This document shows, piece after piece, positions 46,880-55,890 of a stretch of DNA of 57,074 bases. The notes beneath the pieces were generated by a model. That model made no database searches. It saw only the letters and a list, made by a program, of their open reading frames with translations, and was not told the origin of the DNA. This stretch comes from Companilactobacillus kedongensis (GTDB lineage: Bacteria; Bacillota; Bacilli; Lactobacillales; Lactobacillaceae), in assembly GCF_003946625.1 (NCBI RefSeq), contig NZ_RHOR01000014.1:1-57074 (forward strand). Direction: 5' to 3'. Positions within the stretch are counted from its first letter, which is position 1. Every line of letters starts with the position of its first letter. The position numbers and the translations under genes were made by a program.

Positions 46880-47756
46880 AAAATCTGATAAACTCGCCAC
46901 AGGAATGATCTATGGACTAGTCGGAATAGTCGTTGCCATTCTAGTTGCTCTACTTGGTTACATACTCTATAACGGAGTACCTGATATCAATTGGCATTTT
47001 CTGACATCAGAGGCACAATCATTTAGTGCTGGTGGTGGTGTTCGAGATCAGCTTTTCAATTCTCTTTACCTATTAGTATTAGCTCTAATAATTTCTTTCC
47101 CAATTGCTTTAGGTGCAGGTATCTACTTATCTGAATACGCTAAAGATAATTGGATAACTGACATTATTAGAACTTCGATCGAAGTTTTGAGTTCACTACC
47201 TTCAGTTGTTGTTGGATTATTCGGTTACTTATTACTAGTTATCCAGCTTAATCTAGGATTTTCAATCTTAGCTGGAGCAATTGCCTTAACATTCTTCAAC
47301 TTGCCTTTGTTAACTAGAAATATTGAAGAATCTCTTCGTAGCGTTCCTGACCTTCAAAGAGAAGCTGGTACATCCCTAGGATTATCAGGTTGGAAAACCA
47401 TCACCAAAATTATTTTACCAATGGCACTGCCAGGGATATTGACTGGATTGATCCTCTGCTCAGGAAGAATTTTCGGTGAAGCCGCCGCTTTGATTTATAC
47501 GGCTGGTCAAAGTGCACCTAGCGTGGACTATGGAAATTGGAATCTATTCACTGAAACAAGCTTTCTTAATCCTATGCGCCCTGCTGAAACTTTAGCTGTT
47601 CACATTTGGAAAGTTAATACTGAGAGTGTTACTCCAGATTCCAGCGTTATTTCCAGTGCATCATCAGCTGTTTTGATCATCGTTATCTTGATCTTTAATC
47701 TGGGTGCCAGATATCTCGGTAACAAACTATTTAAGAAAATGACTGCCGCAAAGTGA
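46869..47756 (+). CDS. pstA: Phosphate ABC transporter permease PstA
   Basis: This is the second phosphate permease subunit, paired with PstC. It has about six membrane segments and the EAA-type loop REAGTSLGLSGWKTITKIILP near residue 175. ATG 46869 (MNAKKSDK) follows GAGGTAAC. Complete at 295 residues. It should not be confused with the c-di-AMP receptor also called PstA, listed here as darA. Confidence 0.94.
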   Translation: MNAKKSDKLATGMIYGLVGIVVAILVALLGYILYNGVPDINWHFLTSEAQSFSAGGGVRDQLFNSLYLLVLALIISFPIALGAGIYLSEYAKDNWITDIIRTSIEVLSSLPSVVVGLFGYLLLVIQLNLGFSILAGAIALTFFNLPLLTRNIEESLRSVPDLQREAGTSLGLSGWKTITKIILPMALPGILTGLILCSGRIFGEAAALIYTAGQSAPSVDYGNWNLFTETSFLNPMRPAETLAVHIWKVNTESVTPDSSVISSASSAVLIIVILIFNLGARYLGNKLFKKMTAAK

Positions 47757-47766
47757 GGATAACTGC

Positions 47767-48561
47767 TTGAAAACTTATGACTTTAATCAACAATACATCA
47801 GTAAAATAGAACAAGAAGTTGCACTTTCAACTGAGAATGTCCAAGTTCATTATGGTAAAAGCCATGCAATTTTTGACGCTAGCTTAGACTTTCCTCGTTT
47901 CCAGATCACTTCATTGATCGGAGCATCAGGTTCAGGAAAATCCACATACTTAAGATGTCTCAATCGAATGAACGATCGAATTGCTCAAGTCGACGGTAAA
48001 ATTTTATATCGAAATACTGATATAAACTCCAAAAACATCAATGTTTATGAGGTTAGACGACACATCGGAATGGTATTTCAAAGACCAAATCCCTTTGCTA
48101 AGTCGATACGTGAGAATATTCTTTTTGCACTAAGGAATAACGGTATTAATGATAAAAAGGAACTTCAGGAACGCCTTGAAACTAGTTTGCGTGATGCCGC
48201 CCTCTGGGATGAAGTCAAAGATGACCTTGACAAGAGTGCCTTAGCATTATCCGGTGGTCAGCAGCAACGTCTCTGTATTGCTCGTTCAATTGCCATGCAT
48301 CCTGATATCCTACTACTGGATGAACCGGCTAGTGCTCTAGATCCAATTTCAACTTCTAAAATAGAGGAAACCCTCAAATTACTTAGTAAAAATTATACGA
48401 TAATTATCGTGACCCACAACATGCAACAGGCTTCACGAATCAGTGATTACACGGCCTTCTTTCACATGGGACATATAATTGAATATAATCAAACAAAAAA
48501 CATTTTTACTGCTCCAGAAATCAAAGCCACTGAAGACTACATCTCCGGGGACTTTGGATAA
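47767..48561 (+). CDS. pstB: Phosphate ABC transporter ATP-binding protein PstB
   Basis: This is the ATPase of the phosphate importer. Walker A GASGSGKSTYLRC is near residue 56, the Q-loop GMVFQRPNPF near 100, the signature LSGGQQQRLCIARS near 158 and the Walker B ILLLDEPASALDP near 180. The start is TTG 47767 with GTGAGGAT upstream. At 264 residues it is complete. Only one pstB is present and no phoU follows before the terminator, unlike the pstB1-pstB2-phoU layout frequent in lactobacilli. Confidence 0.93.
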   Translation: MKTYDFNQQYISKIEQEVALSTENVQVHYGKSHAIFDASLDFPRFQITSLIGASGSGKSTYLRCLNRMNDRIAQVDGKILYRNTDINSKNINVYEVRRHIGMVFQRPNPFAKSIRENILFALRNNGINDKKELQERLETSLRDAALWDEVKDDLDKSALALSGGQQQRLCIARSIAMHPDILLLDEPASALDPISTSKIEETLKLLSKNYTIIIVTHNMQQASRISDYTAFFHMGHIIEYNQTKNIFTAPEIKATEDYISGDFG

Positions 48562-48597
48562 AAAAAGATTGAATCCAAATGGATTCAATCTTTTTTT
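48560..48597. terminator. Bidirectional terminator between pstB and pox
   Basis: A perfect stem AAAGATTGAATCC/GGATTCAATCTTT is flanked by A- and T-runs. Confidence 0.92.
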
Positions 48598-48602
48598 GTA
48601 CT

Positions 48603-50363
48603 TTATTTATTGTCACCCTTAGATCTCAATAACTCACCTAATGATGGTTGTTCTGACACATCAATACCATACTTCTTAGAATATGCATCAACTGCATCTT
48701 GGCCATATAATTTTTCATCAAGTGGCATGAAAGCTGTAGCAACAGGATCATCTTGCTTAATCACAGCGTTAATAACGATTGGCTTATCATTGCCGTTTGC
48801 TTGTAATTTTTGAACTTTCTTAAATACTTCATCAACATCTTTGATTGATGAAACTGTGAAGCCAATTCCGCCTAAACCTTCTGCAACTTTGGCCCAGTCA
48901 GCACCAGTTAAATCTACACCATACAAATGTTGTTTAGTGGCAACTTGTTCATAATAGATGAAACCTAATCTTTCATTTGAGAATACAACATTAATTACTG
49001 GCAACTTGTAACGTGCTTCAGTGATTAAATCTGGTGCGACCATTGAGAATCCACCGTCACCAGAAAATGACCAGCTTTGGGCATCAGGAACACTCAATGC
49101 ACCTGATAAACCTGCTGGCAAACCAAAGCCCATTGTGGCAAATAATCCTGACAAAGCAAAACGTTGGTTCTTGTTCATTGGTAATCCACGAACGCTCCAT
49201 TCTGAAACGTTACCTGTATCCACACCAAAAGTATCATTGGGTCCAGCCATTTCTTTTACTTTGGCCATAACTGTTTCAGGATTCAAACCTTTACTATCAT
49301 CTTTTGAAAGTTTAACTAGCCAATTATCCCAATTTCTCTTGTTTTCTTGGTTGGCTTTTAGCCAATCACCTGCTGGCACTGTATCACCCGTATCGATCAA
49401 GGCTTGCAAATAACTCTTAGCATCAGAAATAACTGCATAGTCAACATCAACCGTTTTACCAATGTCATAAGGATTATTGTTTACTTCAATGATCTTCAAA
49501 CCCTTAGGCCAGAATCCGGCAAATGGAAATTCTGAACCAAGGAACAAAATAAGATCGGCATGTTGCAATGCTTCAAAGCCTGACTTGCTTCCTAAACGTC
49601 CAAAAGTACCAATAAAGTTAGGGTGGTCAGTACTAATAACTCCAGTTGCAGGAACAGTGTTCATAATTGGCAAATTGAATTGTTCTGCAAACTTTTCCAA
49701 AACATCTTTAGCACCTAGTAGTCCACGACCAGCATAAACTAATGGATGTTTAGCTTCTTTTAACATTTTTAAAGTATTTTCAACATCAGCTGCATTGATA
49801 ACTTGTGAGAAATTATTTTCAACAACTTTTGGCGTCTTAGGTGAAACATAATCAATCTCTTTATTAGTTAAATCTTCGGGTAACGTAACAACAGCTACAC
49901 CCTTTTGACGATAAGCTTCTCTGATTGCTTGATTAATAACATATGGAATTTGTTCTGCGGTTGTAACGGTACGATTATAAACCGATACATCCTCAAACAT
50001 TGGTGTTTCATCCATTTCTTGGAAATAGTTAGTGTTCATAACTGTTTGCGGTACTTGACCCACTAAAGCTAAAACTGGAACATGATCCATTTTTGCATCA
50101 TACAAACCATTGAACAAATGAGTTGCACCAGGACCGGCTGAACCAAATGTTACACCGATCTTTCCTGTGAACTTAGCGTCAGCCGATGCAGCAATAGCAC
50201 CAACTTCCTCATGACGCACTTGGATATATTTAATATTATCTTTCTCTAAATACAATCCCTCAACGGTATGATTGATTGATCCCCCTGGAATACCATAGAC
50301 TTGCTTTACTCCCCACTCTTCTAAAACTTTTACTAAAGCTTGTCCTGCGATCATTTTTGTCAT
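48603..50363 (-). CDS. pox: Pyruvate oxidase
   Basis: This FAD- and thiamine-diphosphate-dependent enzyme converts pyruvate, phosphate and oxygen to acetyl phosphate, CO2 and hydrogen peroxide. The N-terminal PYR domain has YGIPGGSINHTVEGL and RHEEVGAIAAS with the catalytic Glu. The ThDP-binding GDGGFSMV ... N motif lies near residue 437. Length is 586. A perfect cre match overlaps the expected transcription start, so CcpA repression on glucose is likely. The acetyl-phosphate-forming type is assumed from its lactobacillus homologues. Confidence 0.94.
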   Translation of the reverse strand: MTKMIAGQALVKVLEEWGVKQVYGIPGGSINHTVEGLYLEKDNIKYIQVRHEEVGAIAASADAKFTGKIGVTFGSAGPGATHLFNGLYDAKMDHVPVLALVGQVPQTVMNTNYFQEMDETPMFEDVSVYNRTVTTAEQIPYVINQAIREAYRQKGVAVVTLPEDLTNKEIDYVSPKTPKVVENNFSQVINAADVENTLKMLKEAKHPLVYAGRGLLGAKDVLEKFAEQFNLPIMNTVPATGVISTDHPNFIGTFGRLGSKSGFEALQHADLILFLGSEFPFAGFWPKGLKIIEVNNNPYDIGKTVDVDYAVISDAKSYLQALIDTGDTVPAGDWLKANQENKRNWDNWLVKLSKDDSKGLNPETVMAKVKEMAGPNDTFGVDTGNVSEWSVRGLPMNKNQRFALSGLFATMGFGLPAGLSGALSVPDAQSWSFSGDGGFSMVAPDLITEARYKLPVINVVFSNERLGFIYYEQVATKQHLYGVDLTGADWAKVAEGLGGIGFTVSSIKDVDEVFKKVQKLQANGNDKPIVINAVIKQDDPVATAFMPLDEKLYGQDAVDAYSKKYGIDVSEQPSLGELLRSKGDNK

Positions 50364-50388
50364 AATTCCACTTTCTCTCTCTGAAATT

Positions 50389-50456
50389 AACGAGATATTT
50401 CTCGTTTGAAAACGAATACAATGATCATTTTTATTCTAATGAGGTACATTTGTCAA
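50389..50456 (-). promoter_or_regulatory. pox promoter with cre site and UTR palindrome
   Basis: TTGACA (50456-50451) and TAAAAA (50433-50428) are 17 bases apart. TGAAAACGAATACA (50407-50420) matches every fixed position of the cre consensus and lies at about +1 to +14. AACGAGATATTTCTCGTT (50389-50406) is a near-perfect palindrome adjoining it, a second operator or an mRNA stem. Confidence 0.65.
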
Positions 50457-50593
50457 CTATCTTTCCTCGGCGGTAGAAAAGTATTTATTCACTTTTACAA
50501 AATATTTTTTTCAATTATAGAAATTCATTATTCTGGAATAATAAATTATGAGGCCTTAAACTATCGGCAATAAAACAAAGGCGGTGTTGCTTC

Positions 50594-52003
50594 ATGAATG
50601 TATTTGAAAAAAAAGACATTAATGAATTGCTTAATAGAACTTCCCCCTTGAAACGAACTCTCCATACATGGGATCTAACTTTTTTGGGGATCGGCGCTAT
50701 CATCGGAACTGGTATTTTTGTTCTAACTGGCAAAGGTGCTTTAACGACCGGTCCCTCACTAGCATTATCCTTTTTACTCGCAGCTATCTGTTGTGGTTTT
50801 GCTGGATTATGCTATGCCGAGTTTGCTTCTATGGCACCCGTTGCCGGATCAGCCTATACATATTCCTATATTTCATTTGGTGAAATCATTGCATTTATTA
50901 TAGGCTGGGATTTAATTTTGGAATATGCCTTAGGAGCTGCCACAGTTGCTGCTGGTTGGTCAGGTTATTTTGTCAATCTGATGAGTAATTTAGGGATTCA
51001 TATTCCGAGTGCTTTAACTGCAGCTGCTGGGACTACTCCCGGTGTCAAAACTTACTTTAATCTTCCAGCATTTTTGATCGTAATTCTAATTACTTGCATC
51101 ATTGCAATGGGTATCAATCAGACAAAACGTGTCAACGATACTATGGTTGTAATTAAATTAGCTGTTATTCTGTTATTTATTATTTGTACCGTTTGGTTCG
51201 TAAAACCTCAAAATTGGAAACCATTCACACCTTACGGAATTTACTCATTCCACAATGGTACAGCTTCAGGAGTAATTCCAGCAGCATCAATTGTCTTCTT
51301 CTCATTTATCGGATTTGATTCTGTATCTTCCAGCGCTGAAGAAACAGTCAACCCAAGTAAAACTCTTCCAAGAGGTATTCTCTACTCACTAGGAATTTCT
51401 ACTGTTCTATATATCGTTATGACTTTGATCATGACTGGTGTCGTTAAATACACCGTTTTTGCAAAGTTCCTTGATGCACCAATTTTGGCAGTATTAAAAG
51501 CAACTGGTCAAACATGGTTGAGTATCATTGTCAGCATTGGAGCTATTCTAGGAATGACAACCGTAATCCTAGTGCAACTATATGGACAATCAAGAATCAC
51601 TTACTCAATGTCTCGTGACGGACTATTTCCTAAGTTCTTTGGTGATGTCAGTTTACAACATCAAACACCTTATAAAGGTACATGGTTCTTCGGTATCATC
51701 ACTGCCTTAGCCGCTGGTGTCGTTAACCTAAATATTCTATCTGAACTTGTTAATATTGGTACTCTAACCGCATTTATCCTTGTTTCAGCCGGTGTTCTTT
51801 GGATGAGACACAAGCATCCAGAAATCCATCGTGGATTCAGAGCACCATGGGTACCAGTTACACCAATCATTGCCATTCTCTTCTGTATCATGCTAGTAGT
51901 TGGATTAAACTGGGAAACATGGCTAAGATTTATCGTTTGGTTTGCTATCGGACTCTGTGTTTACTTCGGTTATTCATATAAACATTCTAAAATTAGAGCA
52001 TAA
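50594..52003 (+). CDS. APC-family amino acid permease (CAT type)
   Basis: This is a 469-residue membrane transporter with about 12 segments. GIGAIIGTGIFVLTGKGA near residue 31 is the APC helix-1 substrate loop, and FIGFDSVSSSAEETVNPSKTLPRGI near 235 is typical of cationic or branched-chain amino acid permeases (YfnA-like). The transported amino acid is not evident. The ATG has a GGCGGTG site. The gene is divergent from pox. Confidence 0.88.
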   Translation: MNVFEKKDINELLNRTSPLKRTLHTWDLTFLGIGAIIGTGIFVLTGKGALTTGPSLALSFLLAAICCGFAGLCYAEFASMAPVAGSAYTYSYISFGEIIAFIIGWDLILEYALGAATVAAGWSGYFVNLMSNLGIHIPSALTAAAGTTPGVKTYFNLPAFLIVILITCIIAMGINQTKRVNDTMVVIKLAVILLFIICTVWFVKPQNWKPFTPYGIYSFHNGTASGVIPAASIVFFSFIGFDSVSSSAEETVNPSKTLPRGILYSLGISTVLYIVMTLIMTGVVKYTVFAKFLDAPILAVLKATGQTWLSIIVSIGAILGMTTVILVQLYGQSRITYSMSRDGLFPKFFGDVSLQHQTPYKGTWFFGIITALAAGVVNLNILSELVNIGTLTAFILVSAGVLWMRHKHPEIHRGFRAPWVPVTPIIAILFCIMLVVGLNWETWLRFIVWFAIGLCVYFGYSYKHSKIRA

Positions 52004-52004
52004 T

Positions 52005-52040
52005 AAAAAGCTGACGAATCAAATTTCGTCAGCTTTTTGC
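52005..52040. terminator. Bidirectional terminator at the permease 3' end
   Basis: The stem AAAAAGCTGACGAA/TTCGTCAGCTTTTT overlaps the 3' end of the convergent small membrane protein gene. Confidence 0.88.
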
Positions 52041-52345
52041 TTGTTCAAGATCATACCCCAGATAGCAGGTATTAAATATAACCAGTTACTGATCAAACCA
52101 ATTGCAAATAAAACAACTGGCCAGTAAATATTTTTATGTAACTTTTTTATTGCAAATCCTACTACAACTTGAACAATAATAACTAATATCAAAATAATAA
52201 TTGCCAAAATAGTTGATGCTGTGTCATACGGGATCGATGTTCTATATTTAGGATGGATCAGAGAAACTAAAGTGATACTTACTATACATAGATTAGTTAG
52301 CCATAAAGCGATCCAACCACTTATTTGTGCTTTACTATTGCCCAT
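52019..52345 (-). CDS. Small membrane protein, tandem paralogue A
   Basis: The 108-residue protein has three predicted membrane segments (about 9-31, 45-68 and 76-98). I do not recognise its family. It shares the GWIxxW start, GxAIKxLH and NWxYxxxAIWGM segments with the next gene (52382-52714), so the two are tandem duplicates. The start at 52345 follows TTGGGGC. The C-terminal codons lie inside a terminator stem. Confidence 0.7.
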   Translation of the reverse strand: MGNSKAQISGWIALWLTNLCIVSITLVSLIHPKYRTSIPYDTASTILAIIILILVIIVQVVVGFAIKKLHKNIYWPVVLFAIGLISNWLYLIPAIWGMILNKQKADEI

Positions 52346-52381
52346 AATTTTTGCCCCAAATTTAGTTTACCATTCTATTAA

Positions 52382-52714
52382 TTATTTAGTGTCACCTGAT
52401 TTTTGATTTAATGACATACCCCAGATTGCCGAAACAACATAGAACCAATTGAAAAAGATTCCAATTATTAATAGTACGATCGACCAATAACTCTCATCAT
52501 GCAGCCTTTTTATTGCCACACCTGCCATCCCTTGTATAAAAACCACAAAGAATATAAACATTCCCAATGCAAAACTAGCTGAAAGAAAATCATGTGGAAT
52601 AATAGTCGGATCATTCGGATTTGTTGAAGATATAATTGTCACTGCAACTATCGCCAAATTATTGACCCAAAAAAATATCCAGCCAAATATCTGTGCACCA
52701 CTTATTTTCCTCAT
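52382..52714 (-). CDS. Small membrane protein, tandem paralogue B
   Basis: The 110-residue protein starts at ATG 52714 (MRKISGAQIFGWIFFW) after CGGGGGC; an earlier ATG in the frame lacks a site. Three membrane segments are predicted. GVAIKRLHDESYWSIVLLI and NWFYVVSAIWGMSLNQK match its neighbour closely. Function is unknown. The pair may form a hetero-oligomer or be a recent duplication. Confidence 0.7.
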   Translation of the reverse strand: MRKISGAQIFGWIFFWVNNLAIVAVTIISSTNPNDPTIIPHDFLSASFALGMFIFFVVFIQGMAGVAIKRLHDESYWSIVLLIIGIFFNWFYVVSAIWGMSLNQKSGDTK

Positions 52715-52786
52715 ATAATTTGCCCCCGTTATCAATAATAGAGTACCATGAATTAATAAATAATCCGATTGACGTTGTGGCAATAA

Positions 52787-52817
52787 AAAAAATCATATCT
52801 ATTCGATATGATTTTTA
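52787..52817. terminator. Terminator between small membrane protein genes
   Basis: The stem AAAAATCATAT/ATATGATTTTT with A/T flanks works in both directions. Confidence 0.85.
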
Positions 52818-52819
52818 TA

Positions 52820-53065
52820 CTAATTATTAAAAAATGATGTTAGGACTAGGAAGACTATCCCGCCGACAATGACACCAATTCCGACGATGAAAAAGTTCCA
52901 CAGTCCCAAAAAACCACATACTATTAAGATTATTCCGATGATCGGATGTCGTAATAAAGCCGCTCCGGTCTTAATAAGTAGCCAAATAATAACTAAAATT
53001 GCTACTCCAATCGCTATCAACAAAGGTGCGCTACTAGCGGTGTTTGTCGCCATTAATGTGAGCAT
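52820..53065 (-). CDS. Small hydrophobic membrane protein
   Basis: This 81-residue, strongly hydrophobic protein has two or three membrane segments (about 14-31, 40-57 and 58-77) and few charged residues. I do not recognise a family. The start ATG 53065 follows AAGGAGGAG at good spacing. It is a single-gene unit with a terminator. Confidence 0.65.
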   Translation of the reverse strand: MLTLMATNTASSAPLLIAIGVAILVIIWLLIKTGAALLRHPIIGIILIVCGFLGLWNFFIVGIGVIVGGIVFLVLTSFFNN

Positions 53066-53127
53066 TCGACTCCTCCTTATTTAGACTAGATTATATCATT
53101 TAAATTATTAAAGTGTACTAATGACAA

Positions 53128-53733
53128 CTATTTTCTGATCAGTATTTTATTCAGAATATTGTACATAAAAAATGACAAGTAGAATCCTAATGCATAACAG
53201 AGATTCGTAATTTCCAAGACGATAAAGAACTTATCTTGAAAGACTGAACTAAGGACACCTAACAAATAAATTACGCCAGTTATCGCTAAAAGAATTAAGC
53301 CTAACCCAAGCAAATATTTATGAATATGAACAAAGAAAATATCTTTCTCCGTTAATTCACCACGCTTGAATTGTTGAATAATATCTTTTATAGCCCGATT
53401 CTCATCATTCCCTAATTTCTTTTGGTCAGAAACATAGTCGATCATCATCGTCTCAATTTCATTTTTCTCATCTAACGATACTGATAGATCACTAATAAAC
53501 TCTTCTATAGAATGATAGCTTTTATATAGTGGATTGATCCGCAAATGATCTATATAATTCAAAATCGACCAAAAAGCTGCCAGCATAATAGCAAACATAT
53601 ACCCGGCAACAAAGACTGACTCGGTTTTCGAAGGGTCAATAACTGTATCTAAATAGTAGCAAATAAAAAATAGTATCGCGGAAATCGCCAATATCGACTT
53701 ATAGCTAATTTGTTTCATTGAAAAATACTCCAT
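53128..53733 (-). CDS. Membrane protein paired with PadR regulator
   Basis: The 201-residue protein has two N-terminal membrane segments (about 13-60), a helical acidic middle part (about 70-130, HSIEEFISDLSVSLDEKNEIE) and two or three C-terminal segments. The middle part resembles the DUF1700/HAAS-type helical domains often encoded next to PadR repressors; this is inference. Start at 53733 with GAGGTG upstream. It lies 11 bases from the PadR gene on the same strand, so the pair is an operon. Confidence 0.72.
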   Translation of the reverse strand: MEYFSMKQISYKSILAISAILFFICYYLDTVIDPSKTESVFVAGYMFAIMLAAFWSILNYIDHLRINPLYKSYHSIEEFISDLSVSLDEKNEIETMMIDYVSDQKKLGNDENRAIKDIIQQFKRGELTEKDIFFVHIHKYLLGLGLILLAITGVIYLLGVLSSVFQDKFFIVLEITNLCYALGFYLSFFMYNILNKILIRK

Positions 53734-53744
53734 TTAATAACACC

Positions 53745-54059
53745 TCATATAAATCTTTTGACAATATCAGACAGATTATTAAAGTCCTTTTTTAACGATG
53801 TTAATTGTGATAAACCTTGATGAGTTATTTTATAGTATTTCCTCTTACCACCGTGAGACTGTTCACCCCAATATGATTCAATACATTCTTGCTTTTCTAA
53901 TCGTTTCAACGCTAAGTACAGCGTTGCTTCTTGAATTTCAAAAGTTTCGCCTGATATATCAGTTATAACTTTAGATATTTGATAACCATAATTATCATTC
54001 TCTTTTAGAACTGATAGAATCAGTAAATCGATGGTTCCTTTTAACATCTCTTTATTCAT
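53745..54059 (-). CDS. PadR-family transcriptional regulator
   Basis: This is a 104-residue winged-helix repressor. The MLKGTIDLLILSVLKENDNYGYQI opening, the TLYLALKRLEKQ recognition helix and the wing SHGGKRKYYKIT are characteristic of PadR. ATG 54059 (MNKEMLKG) follows GAGGAATC. Regulators of this group often control an adjacent membrane gene and bind hydrophobic effectors; the likely target here is its own operon. No operator was identified. Confidence 0.88.
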   Translation of the reverse strand: MNKEMLKGTIDLLILSVLKENDNYGYQISKVITDISGETFEIQEATLYLALKRLEKQECIESYWGEQSHGGKRKYYKITHQGLSQLTSLKKDFNNLSDIVKRFI

Positions 54060-54119
54060 CAGTTTGATTCCTCTATCTATATTCTCACTGACAATTCTAC
54101 ACAAGAAAAAATGTAATTA

Positions 54120-54713
54120 CTATTCAAACCCTAATCTATTAGTGATTTTCTTTTCCATCCTATTATATTTATCAACAAATGAGTACATAATTTGTGAATT
54201 AATAAAAACTTGATACCAAATATTCCCCATTATTATGGCGATCATCATACCGGCCAATACATCTGACGGATAATGAACACCAACAAAGATCCTCGACAAT
54301 GCTACTAATACTGCAATAACTAAATAATTATAGCGACTCCAAGTTTTTGTTATTAAAAATAAAATGATCATAAAGCTAAAGAAAATTATCGTGTGATCGC
54401 TAGGGTAACTATTCCCAACATTTTTAGGGATCAACTGATGGACATCATTCAGAACAGTAAAGGGCTGTGTGTGATAATACAATTTTCCAGCGATCAACTT
54501 ACCAACCAATTCGGAACTAAATGCCGTCAGAATAGATATCAAAAGACCCACTCGATACTTATCATCATTACGTTTTTGAATCCATTTAAAAATCAAAAAT
54601 ATTGCTAACACATAAACAGAATAACGTGCCAAAAAAATTCCCATTGGATCAAGAATTTTAATACCGGCCAAATTATTAATGGATCTGAAAATAAAAATAT
54701 CCATTGTGTTCAT
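54120..54713 (-). CDS. PAP2-type phosphatase, BcrC-like
   Basis: This is a 197-residue membrane phosphatase with about five to six segments. The PAP2 motifs appear as KLYYHTQPF (weak motif 1), YPSDHT (motif 2) and SRIFVGVHYPSDVLAG (motif 3). The PSDH form is shared with BcrC undecaprenyl-diphosphate phosphatases, which recycle the cell-wall lipid carrier and can give bacitracin tolerance. The substrate is inferred. It lies upstream of the PadR gene on the same strand, possibly with its own promoter. Confidence 0.82.
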   Translation of the reverse strand: MNTMDIFIFRSINNLAGIKILDPMGIFLARYSVYVLAIFLIFKWIQKRNDDKYRVGLLISILTAFSSELVGKLIAGKLYYHTQPFTVLNDVHQLIPKNVGNSYPSDHTIIFFSFMIILFLITKTWSRYNYLVIAVLVALSRIFVGVHYPSDVLAGMMIAIIMGNIWYQVFINSQIMYSFVDKYNRMEKKITNRLGFE

Positions 54714-54858
54714 TAAATTACCTCTACTAAATATTATTGAGTACTTTATTACTAAATAATATAAAGTAATCTAATAAATAAAACAAGTTTTTATTTACTA
54801 CCTTATCTTAAATAAATAAATATTGTGACATAATATTATTAAAGAGAGGTATCTAATC

Positions 54859-55845
54859 ATGAAGGCACTGACCATTCAAAAGAATTCTGAAAAAGGCATC
54901 AACAAAATTAAATTAACTGATATGCCATTACCAAATATCAATGGAAACGAAGTTTTAGTTAAAATTCATGCTGTAGCTTTAAATCCTGTCGACTATAAAC
55001 TTGCCGAAGGTCACAATCCTAAATGGAGATACCCACATATTCTAGGATTAGATGGAGCCGGTGAAATTTTTAAAGTTGGAGTTGATAATCCCAAGAATTT
55101 TAAAATTGGAGAACGCGTCTTCTTTCATGGTGATCTATGTGTAGATGGCACATTCGCAGAATTCGCCAAGGCAAAATCAAATATCATTACAAGAATTCCG
55201 TAAAATGTATCGTTTGAATCTGCTGCGGCTATACTTTGTAGTGGTTTGACTGCCTATCAGGCGATATATCGAAAACTAAGCTTGGCCAGAAAAAAGAATA
55301 TCTTGATTCATGCTGGTGCCGGCGGTGTCGGCGGTATGGATATTCAACTAGCAAAGCATTCAGGATTGACCGTTATAACGACAGTATCAAAACATAAAAT
55401 TGAATTTGCAAAAAAGTTGGGTGCCGACTATGTTATTGATTATCATAGTGAGAATATTGATCAAGTGATAAATAAGGTTACAAATAACCTTGGTGTTGAC
55501 CTAATTATCAACCCCGTCGGTGGATCGACCGTACAAGATGATCTAAATCGTCTGGCTTACAATGGCGGATTAGTTACCATCTTAAATACTCCCGATGTAA
55601 GTAACTATGATCTACGTTCTAAAGGTCAAAGTATCTTAACCTTGAATCTCGGAGGCGTACACCAAAGCAATAACGAATCTCAATTAAATGATATTGGCAT
55701 CATGGAAGACGAACTAGTTAAACTGGTTTCTAACAATATTATTGATCCAATGGTTTCTGAAGTTATTGATTTTCAAGATATTCCCAAAGGATTAGAAAAA
55801 TTAAAACAACATAGTCTAGTAGGAAAAATAATTGCCACCATATAA
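54859..55845 (+). pseudogene. NAD(P)H quinone oxidoreductase / zinc-type alcohol dehydrogenase, interrupted by a stop
   Basis: Codons 54859-55200 encode the GroES-like domain of a medium-chain dehydrogenase (LPNINGNEVLVKIHAVALNP and HILGLDGAGEI). A TAA at 55201-55203 interrupts it. The same frame continues without shift as NVSFESAAAILCSGLTAYQA and the Rossmann domain AGAGGVGGMDIQLAK, ending at 55845. A single G-to-T change at a GAA codon (in RIPENVSFE) would explain it. No start with a good site begins the second part. It is a recent pseudogene or a sequencing error. Confidence 0.88.
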
Positions 55846-55890
55846 AAAGATGACCATTTTGATAAATCTCAAAATAGTCATCTTTTTATT
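55846..55890. terminator. Bidirectional terminator before kdgK
   Basis: The stem AAAAAGATGACCATTTTGA/TCAAAATAGTCATCTTTTT is shared by two convergent genes. Confidence 0.9.

Noticed and set aside
55246-55845. Separate alcohol dehydrogenase gene starting at TTG 55246
   Set aside because: It lacks a start with a ribosome binding site and is the in-frame continuation of the broken gene at 54859, so one pseudogene explains both parts.
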